Assembly: GCF_964340395.1 (NCBI RefSeq)
Contig: NC_135551.1
Coordinates: forward strand, 23,249,503-23,308,502
Direction: 5' to 3'
Length of the DNA stretch: 59,000 nucleotides
DNA from: Glandiceps talaboti
Taxonomy: Eukaryota > Hemichordata > Enteropneusta > Spengelidae
A program made the position numbers and the translations under genes. This document shows, in pieces, positions 35,437 through 49,096 of the stretch. Position 1 is the first letter of the stretch, and every line of letters begins with the position of its first letter. The notes beneath the pieces were generated by a model. The model did not search any database, had not been told where the DNA came from, and was given only the letters and a program-made list of their open reading frames with translations.

Positions 35437-37789
35437 GCCAAATTTTGCGGCTTCCGTGACTTAGATGCAGACGGTTATTTGTCGGCGATAATACTAATCA
35501 TAGTGTGTTCAAAAAGTTATGGCTATACCGACATTGGAGATGTAATTACAACATTAGAGAACACATCTCCCTTAACCCTAAATCTCGAATTGTGAATGTT
35601 CCTGACGCACACCGCCATTTTTGTTAGTTCCAGATGCATTGATTTTAGAAGTTGACCTAAATATAGCACTACACACAAACTTGACAGAATCTTTTAAATA
35701 GTCTGAGACAGTACAGAAAAACATGACAACTAAAAAAATCGACCTGACCGCATCCAATTTGAACAAGTAGATCGTCAAAATTGTCCACCACAAATCAATG
35801 TGTCAGGCATGCGTGTGATCCCCCTTAGATTAGGTTGTCAGACAACTTAAAAGATAACTGACGCATTCTTCTTCTTAAAATCCTCTAAAGCGTTATCGAT
35901 TGCATATGAAAAATGACGTGCTGTGTCAAAGGTCACATATCACGATGACATCATGGAATTCCAGGTAAGCCGTTCTTGCAAATAACGGTTTTCAGATTGT
36001 TGGTGGTTGTTTCCTGTAGTGATTTTTATACAGTATTATTTTGGCACTGAATAAATAAGAACTTGCGTTTTGTTGTCTTTTTTTTACTTTGTACTTGAAA
36101 TATACAACTTTTAATCACATTTGCAGTAACACTTTGTTGTTATTATAAACACTGTGTTTATTGATACATGAAAAACTTCAATCATGAACCCTCTAGATCT
36201 TGAAAGGATGGACCCAACGGTTTTTTCCTTCTTCAAATATGATGTAGTGTAACTACAGCACAGTACATTTTCATACCTGACACGAACCTAGAAGTCTAAC
36301 GCCAAACATTTCGAATAACAGATGTCATTCGATAACTTAAAAATCTCGATGCTATACGTATATGTAGACCGGATAAACCAACACACTTTATAATACAGCT
36401 GTGCTGTTTAGTCGAATTAAAAAGTCGAAGAAAGAAGTAAAATGGGAACGTGTTTTTCTAAAAAATTGAACAAGAAAACAGACTTACTGTAAAAGAAAGC
36501 TACCCTATCTTTGTTTACTGGCCGATGAAAATTGTTTTGTTTTCGTTCATCACGCCACATTTCAGTTGCCTTGGCAATAGCAGTTGACAAGTTGATAAAT
36601 TTCTTCAGAAATCAATAGAAGTAACCGGTGGGTTAAGAAATGGTGTCACTATACACCAAGGTGAGGTTGTGGAATCGGAAATGTAGCTTTAAGGAGAGTT
36701 CACCTACCTTCCAAACGTAGCATTTCAAGCGCACATATAATCATAGCGAGCAAAAAAGTTTGAAAGATGAAGTTACATCAATCGGAAATACCAATGTGTA
36801 AAAATCGAACTTTGTGAGAACAGTGTATTCAGTCTTTCAAATTAAGTATTTTACGCGCATATATAATGATGGCGTGGAAAAAAAACCCGTTAATTAAAGA
36901 TGAGACTTAATAAAAAAAATTCATTGTAAAACGGAAAAACCTTCACCTGTCGGCTTAAGCCGTTTTCATTTACTATGACAGCCATGATAATACGCAACTT
37001 AAGAAATTAAGAAAAACGTTTAGTTAATTTCCAAGCAGTGACAAGAAAATGAGGCATTACCACCACGTTGGTCGAAATTACATTCACTGGAAGGCTGTGA
37101 ATGTCATGGCGGATTTGAAGTGGAAAACCCGATTCGACAGCGCGTCATCCGACTGTCGACTTCTTAAAGACAGCCTTTGAATTTTAACATAAAAATCCAA
37201 TTACGGGGAAAAACTTGGGACAAAGAAAGTGAAAAAATATTGGAGACAAAGAGACCAGTAAAGAAAACGGAGAGAAGATCTGACTCTGATAAAATTAGCG
37301 GCTTTTCGGAATATCAAGTTCTCTAATTGTCGCCACGACAGGACATTAAATGGTAGCAAACATCCAAATTAGCCGTAATGACAGAGCTTATCCGTCTTTG
37401 AGTGTGACCATTGAAGCACATGCCCTGCAGTGTTTTTAGACGTAGTAATTAGTCGTTATCAGTGTATTGGTGTGCACCGATGAATTTGGCGTCTACCTCC
37501 AACAACTTGACGAACAGGTATCCAAATTTAACGGTTGCATCCCATCGTCGTAATATCATAAACAGATTTATGTTTGTTTTTTTCCATTTGTAAAAAGAGT
37601 TGAAATATCAAATATGGCACCTACGTACATTATTTGAACCCGTGATCTATCTGGAGAACTTTTGATAAAAGACTTGTACAAGAACTATAATAAATGTACA
37701 TCGTGTAGAACGGATTAGTGCAGGTAAGGTCTCAAAAGTACCACAAAATGCAATAAAGTTATCACAAATGAAATCCTAAATGTAGCGCG

Positions 37790-37802
37790 AATGTGTGTGT
37801 GT

Positions 37803-37836
<34 letters not shown>

Positions 37837-37950
37837 TGTCTGTCTGTCTGTCTGCCTGCCTGCCTGCCTGTCTGTCTGTCTGTCTGTCTGTCTGCCTGCC
37901 TGCCTGCCTGCCTGTCTGTCTCTCTGTCTCTCTGTCTCTCTGTCTCTCTG
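37790..37950. repeat. (GT)n-(CTGT)n-(CTGC)n-(TCTCTG)n microsatellite
   Basis: GT dinucleotides pass into CTGT with two separate CTGC blocks and end in TCTCTG repeats. Confidence 0.96.
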
Positions 37951-38469
37951 ACTGTGTTATATGTGTACATCTTTGTGTGAATGTTATCATATATAATGAC
38001 GTATGTTCTTGCCTTGATACATGAAAATATAACTATTGATTATCGATTATCAAAGTTTTGATTAAAAGTAAAAATATGATACCTAACGTTTTTATGAAAG
38101 AGTCAAAAATCACTTCAAATATCCATGTCTACTAAAACGAATAACTCATTTTTAATTAAAAGATATTTTGTTCTCATTCTGTAGTCTTAGTCAAAAATAA
38201 TAATATCGGTAAGTTATTCTACACAACCAATCATTTGAGAGATGTAGACACGTACGTTGATTTTGTTTTCACTTGTTAAAAACATACTGTGGTGGTTTTT
38301 TTCAAAAAATGATTAAAAAAGTATTACTTTCGTAATCTCCACATTGGCATCACATGCGGTCAGATTAGGCCTATGCATGTGTAGTTGGCACAAATTTGAT
38401 CATACGATTACAAACACTACTTTGTATTTCAGATACACTCCTTGGACATATGAAGATGTATTAAGGCCT

Positions 38470-38540
38470 AAAAAAAATGTTTGGTTTCGGTTACCCGACC
38501 CCACCTAGCTTTTCACTGCCGACCCAAAACATTTTTTTTT
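38470..38540. mobile_element. Candidate short inverted-repeat element
   Basis: Imperfect inverted ends (AAAAAAATGTTTGG and CCCAAAACATTTTTTTTT) enclose a GC-richer core with GGTTACCCGACCCCACC. It looks like a small dispersed non-autonomous element, but a single copy in the window cannot prove it. Confidence 0.3.
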
Positions 38541-39105
38541 ACGTATTCGAGAAAAAAATAAAATCGCGAAGTCTAACTAGAAATAGTGGATGCGGAAACT
38601 GGCATCAACTTAAAAAGACAATATAAAACTGTTCTTCCAATCTGTAATGGCTGTACATCTGATGAGAAGAAACCAATAAGACAGAGACTATATTGAAAAC
38701 AACGGAAAACATAACTATCTGAACTAGACACTTATCACACATGAACAAAAAATTTAAAAAAATCAAAAACAAAAATCTACCCACCCCATCCATTTTAAAT
38801 TTGAACGTCTATATAGCTCTGGTATATACACTTGGATATGTTACTTGGTCTGTTGTATATATATATGTATGTATGTTAATGGGTAATTCTTGTGTAGTGC
38901 ATGTTTTTGTTAGCATTACTTACAACCACAATGTGAATCGTCAATGAAACCCGTCGATTGTAATTCGATTGTAGAACATGTGTATGTAATGTATACAATA
39001 TAGAATACATTGGTATGGTTTGTAAACATTGGGGGAAAAAAGAAACATTTATTAAAGCGACACGGTCTGTCACGGAGACCAAATTTTCTGATAATGTACA
39101 AAATA

Positions 39106-39135
39106 ATAGATAGATAGATAGATAGATAGATAGAT
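39106..39135. repeat. (GATA)n microsatellite
   Basis: Seven tandem GATA copies. Confidence 0.95.
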
Positions 39136-40941
39136 CATTTTTTCATTATATAAAAATCCTAGTGAATTCTACTAGTTGCTAGATAGACAATTTGTTTTTT
39201 GAACTTTCAAAACCATAAGAATATTTCAAACAAAATACAGTAACTGGTGAAATCCATAAATATAGTACATACTGATTAGTTTGGCAAACTGCGACACTTT
39301 AACCATTAGTATTCGCGATATGTAGAAAATAAGTGTATCACCTAAACCATGTCTGTTGTATTACTCACATTCAATGGTAAACATGGGGATGGGGTTGTAG
39401 AGTTGATATACTGTACTTTTCATCCGATCGTAAAACCATGGCATACTTTCCATAGAACTGGTGGTACACTTGTCATAGGTTCCTCATTTGCAGCAAATTA
39501 TATCACCTGAAAGTTTCACTCGCTCATTTCAAACATAAAATTTGAAGTTAGAGTAGTTTTTGGGTAAATTTATGTGTTTTAACATTTACAGAACTAATCA
39601 GATTCAATGCACAATGTTGAACAGTTGTGGAAAAGTTGCCATCACATACACGGTGCCTTTTAAGTTGCTATGAATGCAGTCAGTAGGAAGGCGGTGTCTG
39701 ACTTGTGGGTTGACCGAGAACACGAAATAATTTGGATGAGAAAGTTGCCAAACAAACTCATCGCCAATTTCAGAGATTATGCGTCTAAAACTAGATGAAA
39801 ACGTTGTCATTATAACCAAGAGTGTAGCGTGTGGGCAGTTGTCAGCCTTATCATTACGGTTATTTTCCTTCATTGTATACGCTTTTGTGTGACTTGGCAC
39901 AAAGCTATGCAATGTATAGACAGATTTCCGCTGTGTGTACCACTAAGAAAAGAATGCCACCGGTCCCAAAAGTGACTGACAACTAAGAACATGTATTGAA
40001 TCGGTGTGACAGTCACCGACGGGAGTTGTTTCAGTTCTCTTTCAAGCCAATAACTCTCTCCGAGGCGTTCGTCAAGATTAGGGAACAAGCATGTGCCTTC
40101 GCTCCATTGTAATGTATACAAATCACATCTCAGCCAATTAATTAGACGTACACACAACCTCTACTTTGCAGATGAAACTAAATTAGCTGGACTTCTTTAC
40201 AATCAACCCGTCTATACCTTTCTTCTCAACTTTTCAAACATTTGTACGACAGGCCATGTGGTTTGTTTTTTGTGTATTTGTTACACCAAGATGTTGGTTT
40301 TGGTAATACCCTTTGTTTCAAAATCGTTATTTAAATGTAAAAAAAAGGGGAATGGTAACTGGGAAGGAAAACTTAAAACGCTGTATCCCCCCCCCCCTCG
40401 AAAAATTTCTAGTAAATACTTCTAGTGAATCGTGATTTCTGATTGTTGTCTGAAGGAGAGTTTGTGTGTGTGTGATGCAAAGCGTTGAAAGTGGTAGAGT
40501 ATGGGGTCACACAAAATGCAAAGTAATGAGCTTTTTCCAATTTCTGAAAGAGGATGAATTGATGCAGTTGGCATACATTGAAGTTACTGACAAGAGTCAC
40601 GGTCATTGTGAATAGAAATCTTGTCATAAAAAGAAACATCAAACAATGTGTGTGTCTATCAGTGACTGCCACGTACGATCCATCTTTCACCGTGTTGACA
40701 CCTGTAGAACTCACGGCGAAAGTCGTAGCATTTGCCGCCCTCCGTTCGATTTTCTGCCCGTAGTTTTTTTTTTCCACGCAGTCCGTCCGTTCTCAGAGTC
40801 AATGGGCTGACTATAGGTCAGTTTTGTAAGAAGGGGCGTGTCAGTTGGACGGATTAAAGCCTCCAGTGCTGGTTTCGGCTCTATTCCCTCTTTCATTAAC
40901 TCAGAAGGATTAACATAATGAATGCAATGTCTTTTTGACAG

Positions 40942-41191
40942 GTAAGATACAAAGATGGTCGAATGACGAGTGTTAGTGGGCCTGATGACGGCTCTATGAG
41001 GTGGATGAGATTCATCAGTCCAGCGCGGGACCAACACGAGCAGAACGTAGAAGCTGTCCGCAAAGACGACGGCCGTGTCTTCTTTCGTACCATTAGAGGT
41101 GTCCTAAAAGGCGAGGAGCTGCTGGTGTGGTACGGGGCTGTGTTTGTAGAGAGTATGGGCATTCCATCCCTCACAAAAGACAATATACAAG
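40942..41191 (+). CDS. PRDM13: PRDM13 exon 2 (core of PR domain)
   Basis: This 250-nt exon encodes 83 codons. In order it has VRYKDGRMTS, MRWMRFISPARDQHEQNVEA, VFFRTIRGVLKGEELLVWYG and FVESMGIP. This is the conserved PR-domain core (SET-related), closest to PRDM13, with the GEELxVWY motif and the ARxxxEQ(N/T)xEA segment. PR domains usually lack the full SET catalytic signature; methyltransferase activity has been reported for vertebrate PRDM13 but cannot be judged here. The acceptor is tttttgacag|GTAAGA (phase 0) and the donor CAAG|GTAAAG (phase 1). The first six exon bases themselves look like a splice donor. Confidence 0.95.
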
Positions 41192-44100
41192 GTAAAGTAA
41201 AAATATATAGCTCTTCATTCAACTGTCTTTGTTCTCCTGAGACTGGTACACCAGCAGCACCCTGAATATATTTTACGTCAACGTTTGTGAGAATGTTTTC
41301 AATACGGAAGTGTCTTGCAGATGAATTCAACGAAAATATATGTTAAACCGACGTGGTACTAGTAGCAGGTCCTTACATACGAGCTCTGGAGGTAGTTCGA
41401 CGTAACTTGAAAAAAATCGAATCAAAACCCTCGAGTTGCTATGAAAATGTCACAGCTACTTGTCAGGGCCTATAGAGTGCTTTTTATGTACAGTTTTATG
41501 CTGACTCCTTTAGTATGTAAACAAAATAAAACAAAGTCTGTATGCAACACAATTCGACAAGGAACTAAAAAAAAGCGCATCTTTCAGAACCTATGAACGA
41601 CACAGTTGGAACGAATCAATAGGACAGTCTTAATACGTACCATGGGAGTGATAAATTGTTTGTAATGCTAAGATTTCATCACATTATACACGTTTATAAC
41701 TATGTTTGCTGTTGGCTTTTCCGATTTCTAAAACCATTCACGGTTATTAACTAATAAGCCAATTAAGATGTGTGGGGAAGACTAACACAATGCAGATTAC
41801 TGAGAGTGTTGATAGACGGGACAATTCAAGTAAACTAGAAACCGTTATTTTTCATCGTTATGTTATGATACCTATGTATACTGTTATTTAGTATTATGGG
41901 GAATCATGGTGATACATTGTATCTATAAGCACGAAATATATGGCGTATACATTTTGCGCGGGATTTTTTTTCTGCATCTCTTCTGCATTGACCGATCTCT
42001 TCAAGTGATTTTTGCGATGGCCAGTACAGGTATCAATATGTACAAGCGACCACCATCGGGGGACTTCACAGAGAGTGGGAGAGCTAATGAGAAAATCAAT
42101 TTCGAAGTGCCACTATTGTTACTTCTCATTTGAGTTCATCAAGAAATATCGCGAGGACGTGTGAGTCCAATATGAGGTCTCGGTTAGAGACAGTTCTTGT
42201 TCATTATATTGTCAGTAGACGACACTTTTTCCCCGCTAAAGTAAAACGTATGGATATGACTGTGTTACTGTAAAGCGGTCGAGAATTTACATAATAAAGT
42301 TTCATATTTGATGAGTTTGTTTCTTGACAGAAAAAAACACGCTAATTGCCGTGTGAAATGTCATCCTGGATCTGTTGTAGACATTAGTGTGCTAAGATAA
42401 ACAAATTAAACAAAATTGTTATGTTAATTATACTGATTATCATTAGTATCAGGGGTAGAGAGTCTAGTTTGGTTTCCAAACTCGGACCGCAAAATAATTC
42501 GATGGCAGTTTTTTTTTATTCATAATTCTGCACGGACACCAACACGAGAGCTGCGGGAGGTAGAAATGAGATACAGTGACTGATACCCTCCCCTTTGTTC
42601 CGTCCAAAAGAAGTGCAGACCCGCAAAACCCATGCCCTCAGGGAGTGCCTTGAATATGTCACAACAACCAGGATTAGTGTGAAACGTTTTGATGTTGAAT
42701 AAGTTGCAAATCACTCGCAAATTGTCACGCTAGAGGAAAGCTACCGTGATTAGTATACGGTAGAGATAGGAATGAAAAGTGACAATTCAACGACACTTTT
42801 TCTATTCCTCTGACTCATTTATAAATGGTCGTGTCTTCTAAATACGTTTTCTATGTTATCTTGAAAATAATCAGCCGAGTGAATGTTGCAGCGCAACCAA
42901 TACGTAATGTCCACACAAAACAATTACTGTGACGGCCGGGTAGGGGACATTAGGTGGTAAAGACAAAGGTTCAAAAAGCCGGCAAAGTACGAAGACCATG
43001 AGCCGACAACGAGTAAAGTGGTTGATAGTGTCGATTGTTTTGTTCCATGATGTCGGCTTCACAGTTGTCTAATTGAAGAACCAGATCTCGCTAAGCCTTC
43101 ATTTTTTCAACATTTTAAAGAATTTTAAAAGTATTTTAGACTCCAAGTATGCGCCAATTGGTTAGACCACGGATATACAATGTATTAGGGTCTCCAAATA
43201 CACCCATAGTTAGACCCATTCATTCAAAACTTTGCATTGTATCCATGGGAAAATAAGGGCGAACGCGATTAGTAATTTGCTCCGTCCTACCTGGCGTCTT
43301 TTATTTGTATTTAAAAACGTCGTGCATAAACGATCCTTTTTACTTTTCTAAGTTTCTTTTACGTAAATGAATCCACTATTGAGAGAGTGCTATGTTATGC
43401 ATTTTACTTTACAATGTCTCTGTCTATTCCCCTTTATAGTTTTATCACCCCAGCAAGTTCAGTGATTTGGTGGTCTTTTCTTCGTCAAGTGGCGTGCTAT
43501 GTTACGGCAATGTACCCCGTCTCATTTTCTACATCGTAAAAATAATACACCAACCACTTGTTCACTACCGCGGCGCTTTCAGAATGACGTCACAGTGTAA
43601 AACCGCGCTGGAAGGAGAAATCCCCCTCCCCTCCTTATCAAATATAATCATTTGAGGAATCAATACTTTTATATTTATATTTCGGCAAATGTGAGATGTC
43701 AACGACACAAACCTCGTACCTTGTGAGCACGTGTTTCAGAAAGTAGACGGTTTATTGTACAACATTGAGTTGGGTGTATGTCGTGTGGCCGCCGTGAGGT
43801 CTGTGTACGCCAAACGGCAGTGTTACTGACAAACCCGTGCAAGTAGTACCAACACGTTTTGCGGTTCCCACAATTTTTCAATAACACTCCATATAATGTT
43901 CAGATAACCCCGATTGACTAATTGTTCCCAGATGACATAGAAAGTGACGTATAACTTACATTTCACGGATAGTAAATCACCATAGTGATATATAATTTAC
44001 TAAAACCGTCGTTTATACTACGTATACACTGATGTCATACCGAGGGAGTCCGGTGACATTGTACGAAAAAAAAACTGCACGCCGCTCCGTGTTCTCACGA

Positions 44101-47100
44101 TATTTCAATGCGCTAAGTGAGCTGGGGTTTTAATATCCATCACCAGTTGTCGTCTGAAACCAGCAGATCAAATCTCAAAAGTGGGGTGGTGGTCGCGCTT
44201 GTTTCGAGTACCTTTAAATGGCAATAAATTGCAAATAATGTATTCGACTAAAACATACATTGATAACTGTGTATACAAATCATAATTCGAGTAGTAGATC
44301 TTAGTTTGAGAGGTAAACTCGAGTGTAAAAACCAATAAATTGATGTCAATGTTTCCAAGCGCTTAAACGACTTTCGCATTTTGTGTCTTTTTTTCGGTTC
44401 CAGTTTGCGATAAATAAGATATTCAAATTTCTATAATTTGAGTCTATTTCAGTCATTTAAGCCATTGGTCAATACTTCGACGACCTCTTGTGTTTTGAGT
44501 TGCCCTACACTTGCTGTAAACGCTGTTACCCGGCTATTTACTCACTGTCGTTTAGATTCGAAAACAATTATACCAGGTCCGGTGTGATCTGTAGGCTTTT
44601 GAAACGAAGATAGGCGACATGGAGACACATAGTTGTCCCACAAAGACTAAATGCCAAACAAAATTAACACGCTAGTTGTTAATTTTGAGCTTTGAGTGAC
44701 AAGCCATACGGCTCAATTGTAAACCGTCTTTACACCGACAACAAGTGAAAAAAGTCTCCTGTCAGTCAGGGAAACCACTGACGTGTCACTGCGCTGTTCA
44801 TCAAGGCGATGAAAGTAAGTTGAGAACTGACAGGGCCACTTTTAGTTTATTAAGGGAATAAAAAGTCCATATTAGATCACGGCGACAGCGTTGAAACAAA
44901 CCTGGGTGAACACGGGGGTTCTTTTGTCAGGCTTTCAATAACACTAGAAAGCCGTGTCTTTGTAGAAGAGATGTCCGCACGTGCTGTCCGTCAAAGAGAA
45001 AACATCGGAAATGAAAAGTTGCATGCATCTTTGGAAAAAAAAGACCACGCCGGTAACAGATTGGTGTAGATCGACGTTTTTTTTTATCTTCTCAGTGCTA
45101 ATCTAGATCGTAATAAAAGTGGTCGAAAATCACACATAACTGAGAAAAAACAATCAAACACAATTGCGGTGACATCAATCTGCTTGTTTTGATTCAAATG
45201 AATGTAGACCTAGTAACCTGAAGTGCCGAAAAAGGACATTAAAGTCAAAATCAGAGTCCGAGTCGCATTTCTAGTTGAAACTGGCCAGGTTACACATTAT
45301 CCGCACTTAAAATTCTCCCACCTCCCCAATAGTATTGACAATAGCTCTCCATTCAACTAAATTGACACGTACATGTTCAGAATCGATAACTTACGTCATA
45401 CACTAGGTGGTTTTTTTACGTCATACACTGAGTGTGTTTTTTTTTCAATAAAGAACAAATAACTCTACCAGTTGGCGGGACGGATAACATTTGCAGAAAA
45501 ATACTCAATATCATCACGCGCGCGGAATAACATGAATAAAACTATTTTTAAAAAGTTTGATTTCTTAACGTTTAGATTTGGAAATTTAGAATGTAAAAAT
45601 AAACTACAAATCATGAAACTGTTGTTTTGGATCATTTGATCACCATTTTTTAAAATTTACTGTTATATTTATTTTAAAAAATTAGCAACTTTTTGTGAAT
45701 GTAAAAGATATATCATAAACTCGTTCAGCTTATTATGTAGTAATTTGAGCACATGTGTTGGAAATGACGAGTCTCTTCAGTTAAATAAAAACCCTGTCAT
45801 TTTTTACTAGAATACCCGGATGTTACCAGCACTTTACCAGTATGTGCAACAGGTAAAAAGGCTACTTGCGATCAAATGGATGGGGACTGGCCCAGAAGTC
45901 CAAACTGTGAAAAAGTTTGAATAATTAATTCAACTACATTGAAAAATGTTCGGTAATCCTCGGAAAAATCTTAAAAATTTAAATACCCGTTCTCCGGACA
46001 TGTATAATGTATGTGAGTAAACTGCATGTGCTTACCTGGAATGTGAGCTAAGATCAACGTACGGATCAATAGCGGAGGTAGTGAAAAACCATTCATACTA
46101 TTCCTAGGGGCTATGTTTGAGAACCCGGTGAAAGATTATTGAATAGTTATACCTGTTTTCAGTGGCGCAAAATTCCCATGCATTGTATTGTTAGCTAGTC
46201 CAATTATTGGCTAAGTATTTCTAGAAATCAATACCCGAACTGACTGGTCTTTGTCTGTGTTCCCCGGTGAATGCTCTGTCGTTCTATTCTGTTATTCGTT
46301 AGATCGATGCTATAAGTTTTGGCCATAGTTTGTTTGGAATTTAGGGCACAGTATTATATTCATCACAATCAATGCCAATTTTAGTATTATAACCAAAAAA
46401 CAAAACGACTATGATAAAAATATACATTAACACCATATTTTAAAGCTTCCCGCACCCTGACTATAAACTATCGCGCCTGCATTAATTAGATGTTGGCCAT
46501 TATCGAACCCGCCTCCCCTCAGCCCCTCGCCGAAACACATTGTTACACCCGCCGATATAGTAGGCCTGTTACTGACTTAGATATGTATTAGTTAATAATA
46601 CAGAATCCGGAGAAACAATACATGTTAATTGATAGAGATATTGGATAGCAATTTGGAAACACCAACTTATGCTTATGATCTCGTAAGAACACCCTCTCCT
46701 TTACTTTCCTTTTGAAAGCTGTTAATTAACTCGCTAAAATGATGTAGCGTTTTGTGTTTTGGAATCTTTTAAAATCGTTTTCAGAGTTCAATATTCACCG
46801 GTGACGTGGAACCTGCAATATACGGCATCTTATTGATCCTACGAGGGGAAATCTTTACTGTGGCGCTAGAGAATTTATGTTATCCTCGGATCAAAACAAA
46901 CCCATCCCGTTGTCTACTTAATTATACATAGTATTTGTCCTACAGAGTCCGGTACCAGTAGCTTCGATCCCAATCTGCTTCTACAGCAAAGAAAATTGTA
47001 ACCTCGATCGATTTCCAGATAATTATGTGTGGAATGCACTTGATGAGGATCTTAAAGATGCATTTTGGTCAAGCTCTTATATCCTTCTTTTTCTTCGTCG

Positions 47101-48765
47101 TTACTTTTTAAAAGTAAAAAAAATTGGTACTCATTTCTAATATGAAATATTTCTGTGCCGCAATTTGAATTTTAACTCCACATTATTTTTTAGATAGTGA
47201 CATTATCATACCAACTGTTTTGTTTCCCACATGTGTACACAATCCTTAAAGTATTTTCAAAAGATACCCGAAAACAGTTTTTTTCACTAAATCTGACGTC
47301 GGAAATTGAAAACAGTTTATCCGAGATATGAAAAAAACACCTAGATATGACATAATTAAATATTGATAGTAATATAAGTTGGATAGATTATGTGGTAAAG
47401 TGTGCGAAATTTGGCGGGATGAGACTCGAAGTATTATATCGGGATGATCGGGGGGATATAACAATAGACAACCACGGCTTCGGCATTTCTTTAGTTGCCA
47501 TTTCGACGTTGTATTAATATAAATTAATCATAGAAATATTGGCACATGTTCCATTAAACAAACAAAACAAAAAGTTCTTCATAATCTTTCAACGCTAAGA
47601 AATCCGGGGAAATTAAAAGTTGGTGATTCGCAGTCTCTCGCTATCGTCATTACAATTGAAATATAACGACATTCGTCGATGGCATTACTATACCACTGAA
47701 TAAATAAAATCTGAACCAGCAGATATGTTGCTCGATGGACCGTACACAAAATCTTGCTCTATTGTCTTTGATGCGACATAGTGATACATGTGTGTACTGT
47801 GTAAAGAAATGTATTATGTTAAAAGCTAAACAAAGGGGATTAACATTTCTAAAGAGATATGCAAATAACCCTCATATATGTACAAGAGCGGTTTCACCCG
47901 AACGACCACTGTTATCTTTGAGTCTAGTTATCCTCACACCCTCCCCCCACAACGTCACTACTGATCGACGCGACGTGACCGTGACATCACCAGTTTCCAC
48001 AGCGACTTCGGCAAACTTGTATTTAACATCCCTTGAACGTACACGTAAGTAGTTTCCCTTCCTATCTTAATTTTCCGTGCGTTTTATAAAAATCAAGGTA
48101 AGACATTTTGAACACGTTCATAGTGTCACTGTGTATGTGTACATGTATATGCACTGTCCGCTGCGAAAAGTGGCACAACTTTCCAATATTTATCGTTCAA
48201 CGTGGAAGAATACCAGAAACGCATGTTATATATAACCAATGTTGGACCAGAGTGCAAACACTCATTATTTTCCATGTTGAACAACTTGTTTCGTTATCAC
48301 CTCTTCCCTGAGAAAATTATTTTTATCGGATGGGCGGACAAAGGGATCACTATCACTTTATAGATATACACTCTATGAATACATTCAACGAGAAATGTTA
48401 TGGCTTTTGCAATAAAACACACACGTTTGGCATAGGTTATCCCATCGACAAGTTCATGAACAGGACGACTTTACCGTCGATTAATTAGGCAACTCTTTTG
48501 TTGATTCGTCGGTATTTTTTCCAAGTAAAAGAAAAACGCCACGTGCGGAACTTAGTCGTATTCCAAGCATTCTTTGTTGGCGATACAGAAGAACTTCATT
48601 TATTATTCTTTGTAAGACCAATTATTGTGTTCTATTGGTTTACAAATACGGGTTAGATCATGAAACACGGAACAATATTAGAGTTTGACCCCCAGTATTA
48701 TTCATTTTGAAAGACACGAACACAAACAACTTGAACAATTTCACCGAAGACTTTGAGCAATCAGC

Positions 48766-48846
48766 GTCATCATAGTCACCATCCCCATCATCACCATCAT
48801 AACTCTCCTCCTCCTCCTCCTAATCATAATCATCATCGTCGTCTTT

Positions 48847-48881
<35 letters not shown>

Positions 48882-48914
48882 CACCACCACCACCACCACC
48901 ACCACCATCTTCAC

Positions 48915-48981
<67 letters not shown>

Positions 48982-49096
48982 GTCACCACCACCACCACCA
49001 CCACCACCACCACCACCACCACCACCACCACCTCCACCCCCACCCCCACCACCCCAACCACCACCACCCCACCACCACCATCATCACCATCATCAA
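48766..49096. repeat. Compound trinucleotide repeat (GTC)n-(ACC)n-(ATC)n-(ACC)n
   Basis: Successive blocks of GTC, ACC, ATC and ACC/CCA. Every frame reads as homopolymeric protein, which is an artefact of the repeat. Confidence 0.96.

Noticed and set aside
40711-41330. Antisense open frames over PRDM13 exon 2
   Set aside because: The plus-strand frame encodes a conserved PR domain with matching splice sites, so the antisense frames are incidental.
43150-43175. Segment resembling a tRNA D-arm (ccaattggttagacc)
   Set aside because: No T-arm consensus or cloverleaf could be found downstream, so it is not called as a tRNA or SINE.
47735-48052. 105-codon open frame ending near a GTAAGT
   Set aside because: The donor-like site is suggestive, but there is no matching acceptor or domain, and the stop follows within a few bases.
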